Below are positions 43,899-53,655 of a DNA stretch of 64,000 nucleotides, one piece after another. The notes below the pieces were generated by a model. The model saw only the letters and a program-made list of their open reading frames with translations. It was not told the DNA's origin and did no database searches. Both the position numbers and the translations under genes were made by a program. The first letter of the stretch is position 1. Each line of letters starts with the position of its first letter. This DNA is from Melioribacteraceae bacterium (lineage in GTDB: Bacteria > Bacteroidota > Ignavibacteria > Ignavibacteriales > Melioribacteraceae). The stretch spans positions 142,264-206,263 of the forward strand of contig JAIPBD010000005.1 of the NCBI GenBank assembly GCA_021739765.1. The letters are read 5' to 3'.

Positions 43899-45821
43899 AT
43901 GGGCGAAAGTCAAGGAACTGCAGAGAAATTTCAATTTAAAGCTGAGGTAAAACAATTACTGGATATACTTGTTCATTCCTTATATACAAGTCGTGAAATA
44001 TTTTTAAGGGAGCTTGTGTCCAATGCGTCGGATGCATTGGATAAATTGAGATTCGAATCCACAAAAGGCGCGGAAATTGCCAATAAGGAGTTACCGTCGG
44101 AAATTAGAATTACACTTGATGAAAAAGAGAACAAACTTATCATCGCGGATACCGGCATTGGGATGTCAAAAGAAGAATTGATCAATAATATTGGTACAAT
44201 CGCAAAATCCGGAACCTCGGAGTTCTTGAAAAAAATCGCGCAAAATAAAGACCAAGCAACAAACTTGATCGGGAAGTTTGGCGTCGGTTTTTATTCGGTT
44301 TTTATGGTTGCTAAAGAAGTTGTTATAAAAACTAAATCGTATCAAAAAGATGTGCCGGCAATTGAGTGGAAGTCTGATGGAACAGGGGATTATGAGATCC
44401 GCGAAATTGGCGACGATGTAAAACGTGGAACTACGATAGAAATATTCTTAAAAGAAGATTCGAAAGAATTTGCGGAAAAATATAGAGTGGAAAGCACAAT
44501 TAAAAAACACTCGAATTTTGTCTCATTCCCGATTTTTGTCGGTGATGAGAGAATTAATACAATTGCCGCGATTTGGAGAGAACCTAAATCTGCTATCAAA
44601 AAGGAACAATACAACGAGTTTTATAAATTCTTGAGTTATGATCAAGAAGATCCGATGGATGTGATTCATAAATCGGTTGACGCCCCGATTCAATTTAGTT
44701 CTTTAATGTTCATTCCTAAAAAAGCCGATGAATTTTTCTGGATGGATCGTGAAAATTATGGTCTGGATTTATACGTAAAAAGAGTGTTGATACAACACAA
44801 AAACAAAGAATTATTACCTGAATATTTAAGTTTTGTAAAAGGTGTTGTCGATTCCGAAGATATTCCACTAAATATTTCTCGGGAAACGCTCCAAGAAAAT
44901 GCCGTTTTTTCCAAAATTGCTTCAAATGTAACTTCACAAATATTGAGTTACTTAAAAGATAAAGCGGAGAAGAATCCTGAAGAATACGTTGAGTTCTGGA
45001 ACTCTCACGGAAAAATATTCAAACTGGGTTATGGCGATTTTACGAATCATGAGAAGTTTTCAGAATTGTTAAGATTTAATTCTTCAGAATGCAAAGATGA
45101 AAAAGAGCTTACTTCTTTGTCCCAATATGTTTCAAGAATGAAAGATGAGCAAAAAGAAATCTACTACTTATCCGGAAACAGCCGTGATGCAGTTTTGATG
45201 GATCCGCATCTTGAAATATTCAAAAGTAAGGGATTGGAAGTTTTGTTTATGTACGATCCGGCGGATGAGTTTGTTGTGAATTCCCTGCGCAAATACAAAG
45301 ATTTTGATCTGAAATCTGTTGATACTGTTGATATGAAAGAGCTGGAAAAAATTAAAGATGTTGAAGATGCTAAGGAAGAAAAAAAGGAAGAGTTGAGCAA
45401 AGATGACGAGAATACTTTTAAGGCTCTCAGGTCTAAAATTAAAGATATTTTGGGTGACCGCGTTACTGAAGTCAGAGAATCGATAAGATTAAAAAGTAGC
45501 CCGAGTTGTATAGTTGCCGCTGATGACGCGATGTCTGCGCAAATGCAGAAAATACTAAAAATGACTAATCAATCAATGGGAATGGGCAGTCAGAAAAAAA
45601 TCTTTGAAGTGAATAAAGATCATAAGTTGATCAGAAATATGTTAAAAGTATATAAAGCCAATAATGATGATCAATACATCGCGGATGTTGTCGAGCAGCT
45701 TTATGAATCAGCTTTGTTGCTTGAAGGCAGTTTGGAAGATCCTCACAATCTTGTTAATCGAATAAATAAATCCCTTGAAGCATCAAGCGATTGGTACACA
45801 AGTATTAATAAGATTGATTAA
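43899..45821 (+). CDS. htpG: Molecular chaperone HtpG (Hsp90)
   Basis: HtpG is the bacterial Hsp90, an ATP-dependent dimeric chaperone. Seen: N-terminal GHKL ATPase with [44 protein letters not shown] and [14 protein letters not shown]; a middle domain ([26 protein letters not shown]); and a C-terminal dimerisation domain. Length is 640 aa from ATG 43899, chosen because GGAGG lies 7 bp before it; the TTG two codons upstream is less likely. Read-through past the hsp20 hairpin or an unseen promoter in the 43848-43890 gap would drive it. Confidence 0.97.
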
Positions 45822-45842
45822 TTCGAAAAGAACAGATTTAAT

Positions 45843-45871
45843 AAAGGTCGCGTTTGCGGCCTTTATTTTTT
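45843..45871. terminator. Terminator after htpG, overlapping the convergent methyltransferase stop
   Basis: AAAGGTCGC (45843-45851) and GCGGCCTTT (45856-45864) form a 9-bp stem with one wobble, then ATTTTTT. The stop codon of the minus-strand gene lies inside it (45863-45865). Confidence 0.85.
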
Positions 45872-46519
45872 CGTTGCAACAACAATTAAAAATTTACCAT
45901 TCGCGTTTTCCTTTACCGTCTCTTCCAATTGTTCATGCTGAGAATAAACACCATCAATATTATAACCCATTTTTATTAAGATATTTGAGAGTTCATCATT
46001 CGTAAAATGTTTGATATGATATGGAAATTGGTTTTTATCAAATGGCATGACATCTTGATTCGGAGATGAAACAATTAATTTGCCGCCGGATTTTAAAAAT
46101 CCAGTAATATCTTCAAGAAATCTTTCGGCGTTTTCTAAATGCTCGATAGTTTCGAAGGAAACTACGGCATCAAAAATTGCAGGGGAGAACGCGAGTTTCA
46201 TTACATCATTTATTTCGTATTTGATTCTGTTGGTTTTATAATACTTATTCGCATAATCGATTGCTCGTTTTTCAATATCTACTCCAATTATTTCAGAACC
46301 ATTTACTTCTTTTGCAATAATGAATGCTCCATAACCTACACCGCAAGCCGCATCCAGCACTTTGGACTCCGGCGTAATAAAATTGGACGCGAATTTATAC
46401 CTGCCTCTGTGATCGGCTCTAATTTTCTCAAGCTCGCTTTGAACTTGTCGTTCACCACCGCGAGAAAATTCCAGTGATGGTATTACCTTGTAAAGAAATT
46501 TTTTAATCAGTTTTTTCAT
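45863..46519 (-). CDS. SAM-dependent class I methyltransferase
   Basis: A 218-aa Rossmann-fold methyltransferase. Motif I is VLDAACGVGYGAFI near residue 55, followed by IIGVDIEKRAI (motif II acidic residue) and a VVSFETIEHLENAERFLED segment typical of UbiE/COQ5-like and sugar or lipid methyltransferases. The N-terminal 45 residues are basic (MKKLIKKFLYKV). Substrate unknown. It is the last gene of a three-gene minus-strand group. Confidence 0.82.
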   Translation of the reverse strand: MKKLIKKFLYKVIPSLEFSRGGERQVQSELEKIRADHRGRYKFASNFITPESKVLDAACGVGYGAFIIAKEVNGSEIIGVDIEKRAIDYANKYYKTNRIKYEINDVMKLAFSPAIFDAVVSFETIEHLENAERFLEDITGFLKSGGKLIVSSPNQDVMPFDKNQFPYHIKHFTNDELSNILIKMGYNIDGVYSQHEQLEETVKENANGKFLIVVATKK

Positions 46520-46534
46520 TTCAATTTGGTGTGA

Positions 46535-47221
46535 TTAATTACAGAAAAATTTCGTTAATAAACCTTCCATTAAATTATGACATGATTGAGTGAGATTTAA
46601 ATTATCAACAATTGCATCAAAAGTTTGGATGTATTTCCCGACTTCAATTTCTGATTTAGAATGTCCCGCAAGCTCTTTGATCCCTTGCTCCGTCATTTCC
46701 AGATGGAACTGTAAACCGAGAATATTATTTCCGTACAAAAATGCTTGATTTTCGCAGGCCTCACTTTTAAATAAATTTATGGCTCCTTTTGGCAAATTAA
46801 ATGTATCCCCATGCCAATGAAAAACCTTTTGCGTGTGTGGGAAATCTCGAATTAAATCGATTTTGTCGTCAACTTTTTCAATATCGAACCAACCTCTTTC
46901 TTTGAATGGGTTTTGATAAATTTTACTTCCCAGTAAATCTGCTAACAATTGAGCCCCGAGACAAATGCCCAAAATCTTCTTCCGTTTAATAATCGCGCCG
47001 CCAATAAAATTCTTTTCGGATTTTAACCAACGATACTCACCATAATCGTAAATATTCATAGGACCGCCTAACACGCAAAGAAAATCATAATCATTATGTG
47101 CAGGTAAATTGGGATTTTCGAATAAATTGGAGTAACTGATTTCAATATCATTTTTGTTTGCCCAGTTCTCAATATGACCTAAGTATTCATATTCTACATG
47201 TCGTATACAATGTAATCGCAT
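46535..47221 (-). CDS. Class I glutamine amidotransferase-like protein
   Basis: A stand-alone GATase1 domain of 228 aa. The nucleophile elbow GICLGAQLLADLLG and the His-Glu of LQFHLEMTEQGI complete the Cys-His-Glu triad. Homologues are annotated as GMP-synthase-like GATases or gamma-glutamyl hydrolases. No synthetase domain is attached. The gene starts 2 bp from the DUF6544-like gene, and the methyltransferase follows after 15 bp, so the three are likely co-transcribed. Confidence 0.82.
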   Translation of the reverse strand: MRLHCIRHVEYEYLGHIENWANKNDIEISYSNLFENPNLPAHNDYDFLCVLGGPMNIYDYGEYRWLKSEKNFIGGAIIKRKKILGICLGAQLLADLLGSKIYQNPFKERGWFDIEKVDDKIDLIRDFPHTQKVFHWHGDTFNLPKGAINLFKSEACENQAFLYGNNILGLQFHLEMTEQGIKELAGHSKSEIEVGKYIQTFDAIVDNLNLTQSCHNLMEGLLTKFFCN

Positions 47222-47223
47222 AA

Positions 47224-48072
47224 TTAAAAATCCTCACGTGAATTATATTCCAATTCGTTAACTTTTATTTCCATGTACGGGTATTCGTTTTCGCCGGCAA
47301 AATAAACATACTCAACTCTGTAGGGCAAAATATTTCCGTCAAAATTTCCATGCTCTAAAACTCGAACTTCCCATAGCCGCCTTTTAAAATCCTCTTTTGT
47401 GCCTTCTGGGCGCTGGGCTTCGATTCTTACTAACTCATTGTCAGTATCGAAGAAAAATGTAGCGGCGACGTTTGTGAATTCATCCATAAGAGTGCATCTG
47501 GCGGAAAAATCGTCAATCGAATCCCAAGAAATTGAGGAGCTGAGTAAAAATGACGGATTCCACATTAAATCGGCAAGCATTTGTAGCATATTCGCTTTGT
47601 TCACGGAAATCCCAATATCATCCCTCGTTCTTACAATTGCCATTAATTTAGTTCTGGCCCGACCTCCCTGGGACTTGAAGTAGTTATCAATCACCGTTGT
47701 AAAAAATGGTTTCGTCTGGGTAACATTCGCAAACCATATAAATTCCTTATCACCGTAATCGACATATAATTCTGCCGTCATATCTAAATATTCTTTGTTG
47801 AATCGAAGTTTGTAACGTCCTTCTTGTTTCATTCGCATGGTTTGAATCTGCTTCGTGGGGTCTATATTTTTTGTAAGAAGATACCTTCGAACAGGTAAAG
47901 GAAGAGATTTGAATTTTTCTGACTGCGCGTTTACCAATTCGATCGATGAAGTAGAACTGAACAATTCTTCAACTTCATTTGATACTTGGAGTGACTCGGC
48001 GATTTTGCCGGCTCCAAGTGTAAAAAGCGCAATTACGATAAGACTTGCAATTAACGTTAAAAAAACTTTCAT
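47224..48072 (-). CDS. Membrane-anchored protein, probably DUF6544 family
   Basis: A 282-aa protein. I start it at ATG 48072, since it then begins with a signal-anchor helix (KVFLTLIASLIVIALFTLGAG); the frame is open further upstream but only from a TTG. The soluble part has SLPLPVRRYLL, MKQEGRYKLRF and a long beta-rich region, which I associate with DUF6544. Function unknown; proteins of this type are often beside unrelated metabolic genes. Confidence 0.55.
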   Translation of the reverse strand: MKVFLTLIASLIVIALFTLGAGKIAESLQVSNEVEELFSSTSSIELVNAQSEKFKSLPLPVRRYLLTKNIDPTKQIQTMRMKQEGRYKLRFNKEYLDMTAELYVDYGDKEFIWFANVTQTKPFFTTVIDNYFKSQGGRARTKLMAIVRTRDDIGISVNKANMLQMLADLMWNPSFLLSSSISWDSIDDFSARCTLMDEFTNVAATFFFDTDNELVRIEAQRPEGTKEDFKRRLWEVRVLEHGNFDGNILPYRVEYVYFAGENEYPYMEIKVNELEYNSREDF

Positions 48073-48426
48073 GTGATGCCTAATATCCGTTGAATTTGAA
48101 AATGAATATAGTGAAAGTGGAAAAAAATTCAATTTTTGGTTTAAGAATATATCTTTTTATTCTCCGCATAATTTCACACCCGAAGTTAATAACGTTTTGG
48201 AAAGTTAGTGAATTGTTCTTGATTCAATGAAATTTACTTGTTAATTTGGCTACAATTCATCGGTAAAAAAATAATGAATTTATTTTTACTTACAATCTTA
48301 AAATCCTACCGTCGCCTTTTCGAATGCTTGATGTTCTATAACTAGAATTCCCGACAAAATTAATTAAATCCAATGAGCAATTTACAATTGACTCACATTC
48401 ATTTTATTTAAAATGTTGAGGAAATA
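48073..48426. other. Intergenic region between divergent operons
   Basis: A 354-bp AT-rich gap that must hold divergent promoters for the minus-strand DUF6544 group and the plus-strand hydroxyproline cluster. I see no TGGCAC element, no strong palindrome and no small reading frame with a ribosome site. GAGG precedes the GRE start at 48427. Confidence 0.5.
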
Positions 48427-50865
48427 ATGTTAGAGGAATTGAACCTTGTTGATCTAAAAGATTCCGTTAAAAAAGCTGATACCAAACGAGACAAAACACA
48501 TACTTATTCTGAACGAATTTCAAAACTGAGAGAATTGAGCTGTACAACTCAACCTTCACTTTCAATTGAACGGGCAATTCATCAAACCGAATTTTATAAG
48601 GAGAATCTTGGAAAGTATTCGATGCCTGTGCTAAGGGCGAAGGCTTTTTACGATCATTGTCGACGTAAAACAATTTATATCGGTGAAAACGAACTTATTG
48701 TTGGAGAAAGAGGCCCGAAGCCAAATTGTGTTCCCACATTTCCTGAATTGACCTGTCATTCAGTCGAAGATCTGAGAGTCCTCAACACAAGATCGTTGCA
48801 GCGATATACGATTGGTGAACATGACATTCAGATTTACAAAAATGATGTAATTCCTTTTTGGAAGGGAAAAACACTCCGAGAAAGAATATTTCAAAACGTT
48901 CCGGAAAATTGGAAAAAAGCTTATCACTCCGGGCTCTTTACCGAATTTATGGAACAAAGAGCTCCCGGACATACAGCGCTTGACGGAAAAATCTATTCGA
49001 AAGGAATGACTGATTTTAAGCGAGAAATTGAGCAAAATTTAGAGGCGCTTGATTTTTTGAATGATCCGGATGCAACCGATAAAGCTGAAGAATGGAAAGC
49101 GATGATTATTTCTTGTGACGCGGTTATTTTATTTGCTGAAAGACATGCGGAACTGGCAATTCAATTAGCCGAAAAAGAGAATAACAGTTTAAGGAAGTTG
49201 GAATTAAAACGAATTGCTGAAGTTTGCACACATGTACCAAAATATTCTCCGAGAAATTTGTGGGAAGCGATTCAAATGTATTGGTTCGTTCATCTCGGTA
49301 CAATTACAGAGTTAAACGGTTGGGATGCGATGAATCCCGGACATTTTGATCATCATTTATTACCTTTTTATCAAAAAGAAATTAATCATGGTTTAATTAC
49401 AAGAGAATATGCAAAGGAGCTACTTTCATGTTTCTGGATTAAGGTAAACAATCATCCGGCACCTCCCAAAGTTGGTATTACCGCGAAAGAGAGCGGAACA
49501 TACAACGATTTTACAAATATCAATATTGGTGGAATCTTAAAGGATGGTTCCGACGGTGTTAACGAACTTTCTTATATGATGCTCGAAATAATAGATGAAC
49601 TTCATCTTTTGCAACCGGGAAATTCGGTTCATATCAGTTCGGTAACGCCTGATCCTTTTATTAAGCAAGCTTGCGAAGTGATCCGTTCCGGCTATGGATA
49701 TCCATCTTTATTTAATCCTGACATTTATGTACAAGAACTTACTAGGCAAGGAAAATCGCTTGAGGACGCGCGGGAAGGTGGATGCAGCGGCTGTATCGAA
49801 GTCGGGGCATTTGGTAAAGAGGCTTACATCCTAACCGGATACTTGAATCTTCCGAAAGTTCTTGAGATTACCCTAAACAATGGAATCGATCCTTTAAATG
49901 GTGAGAGAGTCGGAATCGAGACCGGTGATCCGGCCGGTTTTAGATCGTTTGATCAGTTGTATGAGGCATTCAGAATCCAGTTAAATTATATTATCGATCT
50001 CAAAATGTCCGTGAGCAACTATATCGATAAGATGTTTTCTAAATATGCGCCGGCTCCGTTTTTATCGGTTGTTATTGATGATTGTATCAGCAAAGGTCAA
50101 GACTATTATTCAGGCGGTGCGCGATACAATACAAATTATATTCAATGCTGTGGATTGGGAACGATTACAGATAGTTTCGCCGCGCTGAAAAAACATGTTT
50201 TTGCAACGAAGCGATTTTCTCTGGAAAAGATCATTAAAAGTTTGAGTAATAATTTTGAAAATGATGAGTTAACGCGGCAGTTCATTTTTAACAAAACACC
50301 GTTTTTCGGTAATGATGATGAATACGCTGATTCAATTGCCGTAAAAATATATAACACTTTATTTGATTTGATTGACGGGAAACCGAATATCAAAAATGGT
50401 AAATACCACCTAAATATGCTCTCGACTACATGTCATGTGTATTTCGGTAAAGTTTTGGGCGCTTCGCCAAACGGCAGATTTGCCGGAAAACCAATCTCCG
50501 ATGGAACTTCACCTTCTCATGGCGCGGATAAAAACGGACCTTCCGCTGTTGTGAAATCGCTCTCGAAATTGGATCAGACTAAATCGGGAGGAACTCTACT
50601 CAATCAACGATTCCTTCCAAGTTTACTCGAAAGGGAATCGGATTTAGAAAAACTTGGGGATTTGATAAAAAGTTATTTTAAGCTCGGAGGTCATCATATT
50701 CAATTTAATGTTGTCGATAATTCAACACTAAGGATGGCTCAGGATAACCCTGAAGATTTTGGTGATTTAATGGTTCGTGTTGCTGGATACAGTGATTATT
50801 TTAATGATTTGCACAAGGATTTGAAGCAGGAAATAATTGAAAGAACTGAAAATGAAGCAATCTAG
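48427..50865 (+). CDS. hypD: Glycyl radical enzyme, trans-4-hydroxy-L-proline dehydratase (HypD type)
   Basis: An oxygen-sensitive radical enzyme of 812 aa predicted to dehydrate trans-4-hydroxy-L-proline to 1-pyrroline-5-carboxylate. The glycyl radical motif RVAGYSDYF places the radical on G787; the thiyl cysteine is C456 in GCSGCIEVGAFGKEAY. Compared with the Clostridioides difficile enzyme as I remember it, the active-site residues F152, H160, D278, S334, D339, F340, C434, E436 and Y450 all have counterparts: F174, H182, D300, S356, D361, F362, C456, E458, Y472. It lacks the GC(V/I)EP motif of glycerol dehydratase and choline lyase. It overlaps its activase gene and heads the 48-55 kb cluster. 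Confidence 0.85.
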   Translation: MLEELNLVDLKDSVKKADTKRDKTHTYSERISKLRELSCTTQPSLSIERAIHQTEFYKENLGKYSMPVLRAKAFYDHCRRKTIYIGENELIVGERGPKPNCVPTFPELTCHSVEDLRVLNTRSLQRYTIGEHDIQIYKNDVIPFWKGKTLRERIFQNVPENWKKAYHSGLFTEFMEQRAPGHTALDGKIYSKGMTDFKREIEQNLEALDFLNDPDATDKAEEWKAMIISCDAVILFAERHAELAIQLAEKENNSLRKLELKRIAEVCTHVPKYSPRNLWEAIQMYWFVHLGTITELNGWDAMNPGHFDHHLLPFYQKEINHGLITREYAKELLSCFWIKVNNHPAPPKVGITAKESGTYNDFTNINIGGILKDGSDGVNELSYMMLEIIDELHLLQPGNSVHISSVTPDPFIKQACEVIRSGYGYPSLFNPDIYVQELTRQGKSLEDAREGGCSGCIEVGAFGKEAYILTGYLNLPKVLEITLNNGIDPLNGERVGIETGDPAGFRSFDQLYEAFRIQLNYIIDLKMSVSNYIDKMFSKYAPAPFLSVVIDDCISKGQDYYSGGARYNTNYIQCCGLGTITDSFAALKKHVFATKRFSLEKIIKSLSNNFENDELTRQFIFNKTPFFGNDDEYADSIAVKIYNTLFDLIDGKPNIKNGKYHLNMLSTTCHVYFGKVLGASPNGRFAGKPISDGTSPSHGADKNGPSAVVKSLSKLDQTKSGGTLLNQRFLPSLLERESDLEKLGDLIKSYFKLGGHHIQFNVVDNSTLRMAQDNPEDFGDLMVRVAGYSDYFNDLHKDLKQEIIERTENEAI

Positions 50866-51787
50866 TTCCGAGCAAATTTCGACAAATCCTCTAATATTTG
50901 ATATTAAACGGTATTCGATTAATGATGGGCCGGGAATTCGGTTAACGATTTTTTTCAAAGGATGCAATTTGGATTGTGCTTGGTGCCATAATCCGGAGAG
51001 CAAATCGTCCCAAGCCCAAAAATTATATTCGATCGGTAAATGTGCGATGTGTTCGGCATGCGTGAATGTTTGCGAGAATGAGGCTATAAGTTTAACCGGG
51101 GAAGGAATTCGAACAGACCAACAGTTGTGTGTTTTATGCGGAAAATGCGCAGAGGAATGTCCAACAAATGCTACGGAGATATCCGGATACTCCAAAACTA
51201 TTGATGAACTGCTTGAAATAATCGATCGTGAAAAAACATTTTTTGAAACTTCTAATGGCGGAATTACACTTTCAGGAGGCGAACCGCTGCTTCATTTCGA
51301 TTTTGTAGTTCGATTACTTGACGAATGCAAGAAACGAGGTATTCACACAGCTATAGATACTGCGGGGAATATTCCAACCGAGAGACTGATCGAGATTGCC
51401 AAAAGGACAGATCTGTTCCTCTTCGATATTAAAGTATTTGATTCTGAAGCCCATAAATTTTGGACAAAGAGAAACAATAATTTAATTTTGAAAAATTTGA
51501 AAGTGCTAAGTAATATTGGTGCCCGCTTTCAAATAAGAATTCCACTTATCGAAGGTGTAAACACCGGGGAAGAAAATATTATTAATACGGCAAAAATGAT
51601 ACTTGAACTTGATGGCTCGACGAAAAGAGTTGATCTTCTGACTTATCATTCAAATGGCGAGCGAAAGTTTGAAAAGTTAGGGAAGGAACTCAATCATCAC
51701 AATCTGAAGTCTCCAAGCAGTCAGCGAATAAAAGAGATAATCGATACTTTTATGAGTTACGGCATTGAAGCACAAATTGGCGGCTAA
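50852..51787 (+). CDS. Glycyl radical enzyme activase (radical SAM)
   Basis: It installs the glycyl radical on the upstream dehydratase using S-adenosylmethionine. Seen: radical SAM cluster C38-x3-C42-x2-C45 (CNLDCAWCHNPE), then a ferredoxin-like insert with two CxxCxxC sets (CAMCSACVNVC and CVLCGKCAEEC), as in activases of dehydratase-type glycyl radical enzymes, and SGGEPLLHFDF. I chose ATG 50852 (311 aa), overlapping the hypD 3' end by 14 bp; the TTG at 50837 is less likely. Confidence 0.93.
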   Translation: MKQSSSEQISTNPLIFDIKRYSINDGPGIRLTIFFKGCNLDCAWCHNPESKSSQAQKLYSIGKCAMCSACVNVCENEAISLTGEGIRTDQQLCVLCGKCAEECPTNATEISGYSKTIDELLEIIDREKTFFETSNGGITLSGGEPLLHFDFVVRLLDECKKRGIHTAIDTAGNIPTERLIEIAKRTDLFLFDIKVFDSEAHKFWTKRNNNLILKNLKVLSNIGARFQIRIPLIEGVNTGEENIINTAKMILELDGSTKRVDLLTYHSNGERKFEKLGKELNHHNLKSPSSQRIKEIIDTFMSYGIEAQIGG

Positions 51788-51822
51788 TTTTATATTAATT
51801 TAATATTTATAAAGGTAACTGA

Positions 51823-52752
51823 ATGGGATTTGGTCGTTCAACATTGCTTTGGATTTCTGAAAATAGATGGATGAGGGAGAAGATTCCCAATCTACGTTTT
51901 GTTCAGAAAGCGGTTAAACGTTTTATACCCGGTGAAGAATTGAATGATGCCTTGAAAGAAGCATTAAAATACGAACAATTCGGAATCACGAATGTATTTA
52001 CTCATTTAGGTGAAAATATCACTAATCTGTCCGAAGCAAAAGTTGTCGTAAACTCATATCTTGAAGCATTGGAGGAGATTCACAATCATAATCTTAATAC
52101 TGAAATATCGCTAAAATTAACACAAATCGGTTTTGATCTTTCAATCGAAGAAACAGCTAATAATTTTGAAACTATTTTACGTAAAGCTGCGGATTTAAAC
52201 ATTTCGGTATGGATTGATATGGAACAGAGTGATTATGTCGATAAAACACTCGATTTTTATAAAAAAATGAAATCTAAATATCAGAATGTGGGAATTTGCT
52301 TGCAGGCGTACCTTTACCGTACAGAAGATGATATCAATTCATTGATGGAGTTCGAACCAAAAATTCGGTTAGTAAAAGGTGCTTACATGGAGCCTTCGGA
52401 AGTGGCATTCCCCCAAAAAAGCAAAGTTGATGAAAATTTTTATAAACTTTCCGCGTTAATGTTAGATAAGTTGTCAACTAAAAACATCCGCATTGCGTTC
52501 GCTACTCACGACGTTGTTTTGATTAACAGAATCAAAAATTATTGCCAAGAGCAAAATATCGAAAAAAATAATTTTGAGTTCCAAATGTTGTTTGGAATTA
52601 AGACAACCGAACAGTTGGCGATGGTTAGAGACAGATACAAAATAATTGTGCTTATCAGCTACGGAAACGCTTGGTTCCCTTGGTATATGAGGCGATTGGC
52701 AGAACGCCCGGCAAATATCGGATTCGTAATTAAAAATATTTTTACAAATTAG
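51823..52752 (+). CDS. Proline dehydrogenase-fold flavoenzyme, possible hydroxyproline dehydrogenase
   Basis: A 309-aa FAD-dependent TIM-barrel enzyme of the ProDH family: LKLTQIGFD, RLVKGAYMEP, FATHD, FQMLFGI and MRRLAERPANI with the carboxylate-binding pair R290/R291. In proline-specific enzymes a Tyr (Y540 in E. coli PutA) contacts the ring C4; mammalian hydroxyproline dehydrogenase has Ser there. Aligning the segment before the Arg pair puts L277 at that position (IVLISYG), and W287 where Y552 normally sits. With HOGA1- and AGXT-like genes next door, oxidation of hydroxyproline to 3-hydroxy-pyrroline-5-carboxylate is my preferred role; plain proline oxidation remains possible. Confidence 0.85.
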   Translation: MGFGRSTLLWISENRWMREKIPNLRFVQKAVKRFIPGEELNDALKEALKYEQFGITNVFTHLGENITNLSEAKVVVNSYLEALEEIHNHNLNTEISLKLTQIGFDLSIEETANNFETILRKAADLNISVWIDMEQSDYVDKTLDFYKKMKSKYQNVGICLQAYLYRTEDDINSLMEFEPKIRLVKGAYMEPSEVAFPQKSKVDENFYKLSALMLDKLSTKNIRIAFATHDVVLINRIKNYCQEQNIEKNNFEFQMLFGIKTTEQLAMVRDRYKIIVLISYGNAWFPWYMRRLAERPANIGFVIKNIFTN

Positions 52753-52759
52753 GTGAACA

Positions 52760-53641
52760 ATGATAAAAGGTATTTTCCCTCCGATTCCAACTCCTTTTGT
52801 TGATAATAAAATTTCAATCGAAAAACTGAAATTTAACATTCAAAAATGGAATTCAACCTCACTATCAGGTTATGTCGTAATGGGTTCAAATGGTGAGAGT
52901 GTTTATCTCACCAAAAAAGAAAAAATTGATCTGGTTAAAAACACAAAACTATTTTCTGAAAGAAATAAATTAGTAATTGCCGGTACCGGCTCCGATTCAA
53001 TTTTAGATACATTAGAATTAACAAATGCATCTGCAGAGAACGGAGCTGATTTTGCCTTAGTTTTGACTCCATCCTTCTATCAATCGAAAATGAACCATGA
53101 CGCATTGATAAAATACTTTTCTGAAGTAGCAGATAAATCTAACATCCCGGTGATAATTTATAACGTACCAAAGTTTACCAATGTTAATATTGCGCCGGAA
53201 ACTGTTGCGGAACTTTCCAAACACGAAAACATTGTCGGAATTAAAAACAGTTCGGAAAATATTGCCCATCTGCACGAAATAATAAATTCCGTTCCTGATG
53301 ATTTTTCAGTTTTGGTCGGGACTGCTTCAATCATATTTGCGGGATTGTGCGTTGGAGCGCATGGCGGAATTGTTGCCCTCGCAAATGTTGCTCCCGAACA
53401 ATGTGTGAAAATTTACGATGATTATTTACGTGGAGATTTATTATCCGCCAAATCTTTGCAAGCCTTAATGTTGGAACCAAATAAAGCGGTTACGGCATTG
53501 TTCGCGGTTCCCGGTCTGAAGTCCGCAATGGATGCTCTCGGGTATTATGGGGGCCAACCACGTTCACCGCTGAGTGAAATAACAATTGATCAAAAAAACA
53601 AGTTGATTGAGATTCTGAAAAAAGCGTTAATACTAAAATAA
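52760..53641 (+). CDS. 4-hydroxy-2-oxoglutarate aldolase (HOGA1-like, DapA superfamily)
   Basis: A class I aldolase of the DHDPS/NAL family, 293 aa. Schiff-base lysine K162 sits in GIKNSSE, and the substrate loop is GSNGESVYLT. It resembles mammalian HOGA1 rather than DapA in several stretches: VVMGSNGE, LTPSFYQSKM, VADKSNIPVIIYNVP, LEPNKAVTALFAVPGLK and LGYYGGQPRSPL all have near-identical counterparts in the human enzyme as I recall it. HOGA1 splits 4-hydroxy-2-oxoglutarate into pyruvate and glyoxylate, the last step of hydroxyproline breakdown. It lies 7 bp after the ProDH-like gene and 14 bp before the AGT gene. Confidence 0.82.
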   Translation: MIKGIFPPIPTPFVDNKISIEKLKFNIQKWNSTSLSGYVVMGSNGESVYLTKKEKIDLVKNTKLFSERNKLVIAGTGSDSILDTLELTNASAENGADFALVLTPSFYQSKMNHDALIKYFSEVADKSNIPVIIYNVPKFTNVNIAPETVAELSKHENIVGIKNSSENIAHLHEIINSVPDDFSVLVGTASIIFAGLCVGAHGGIVALANVAPEQCVKIYDDYLRGDLLSAKSLQALMLEPNKAVTALFAVPGLKSAMDALGYYGGQPRSPLSEITIDQKNKLIEILKKALILK

Positions 53642-53655
53642 AATAGAGGAAGATA

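Noticed and set aside
46139-46477. 112-codon plus-strand frame inside the methyltransferase gene
   Set aside because: It is antisense to a well-supported gene and shows no family features; similar antisense frames elsewhere were dismissed for the same reason.
48427-50865. Reading the glycyl radical enzyme as pyruvate formate-lyase, glycerol dehydratase or choline lyase
   Set aside because: PFL has two adjacent cysteines and the diol/choline enzymes a GC(V/I)EP motif; this protein has GCIEV plus HypD-specific residues.
52760-53641. Reading the aldolase as DapA of lysine synthesis, given dapF at 21.8 kb
   Set aside because: Its loops match HOGA1, dapF is 30 kb away, and the neighbours belong to hydroxyproline/glyoxylate metabolism.
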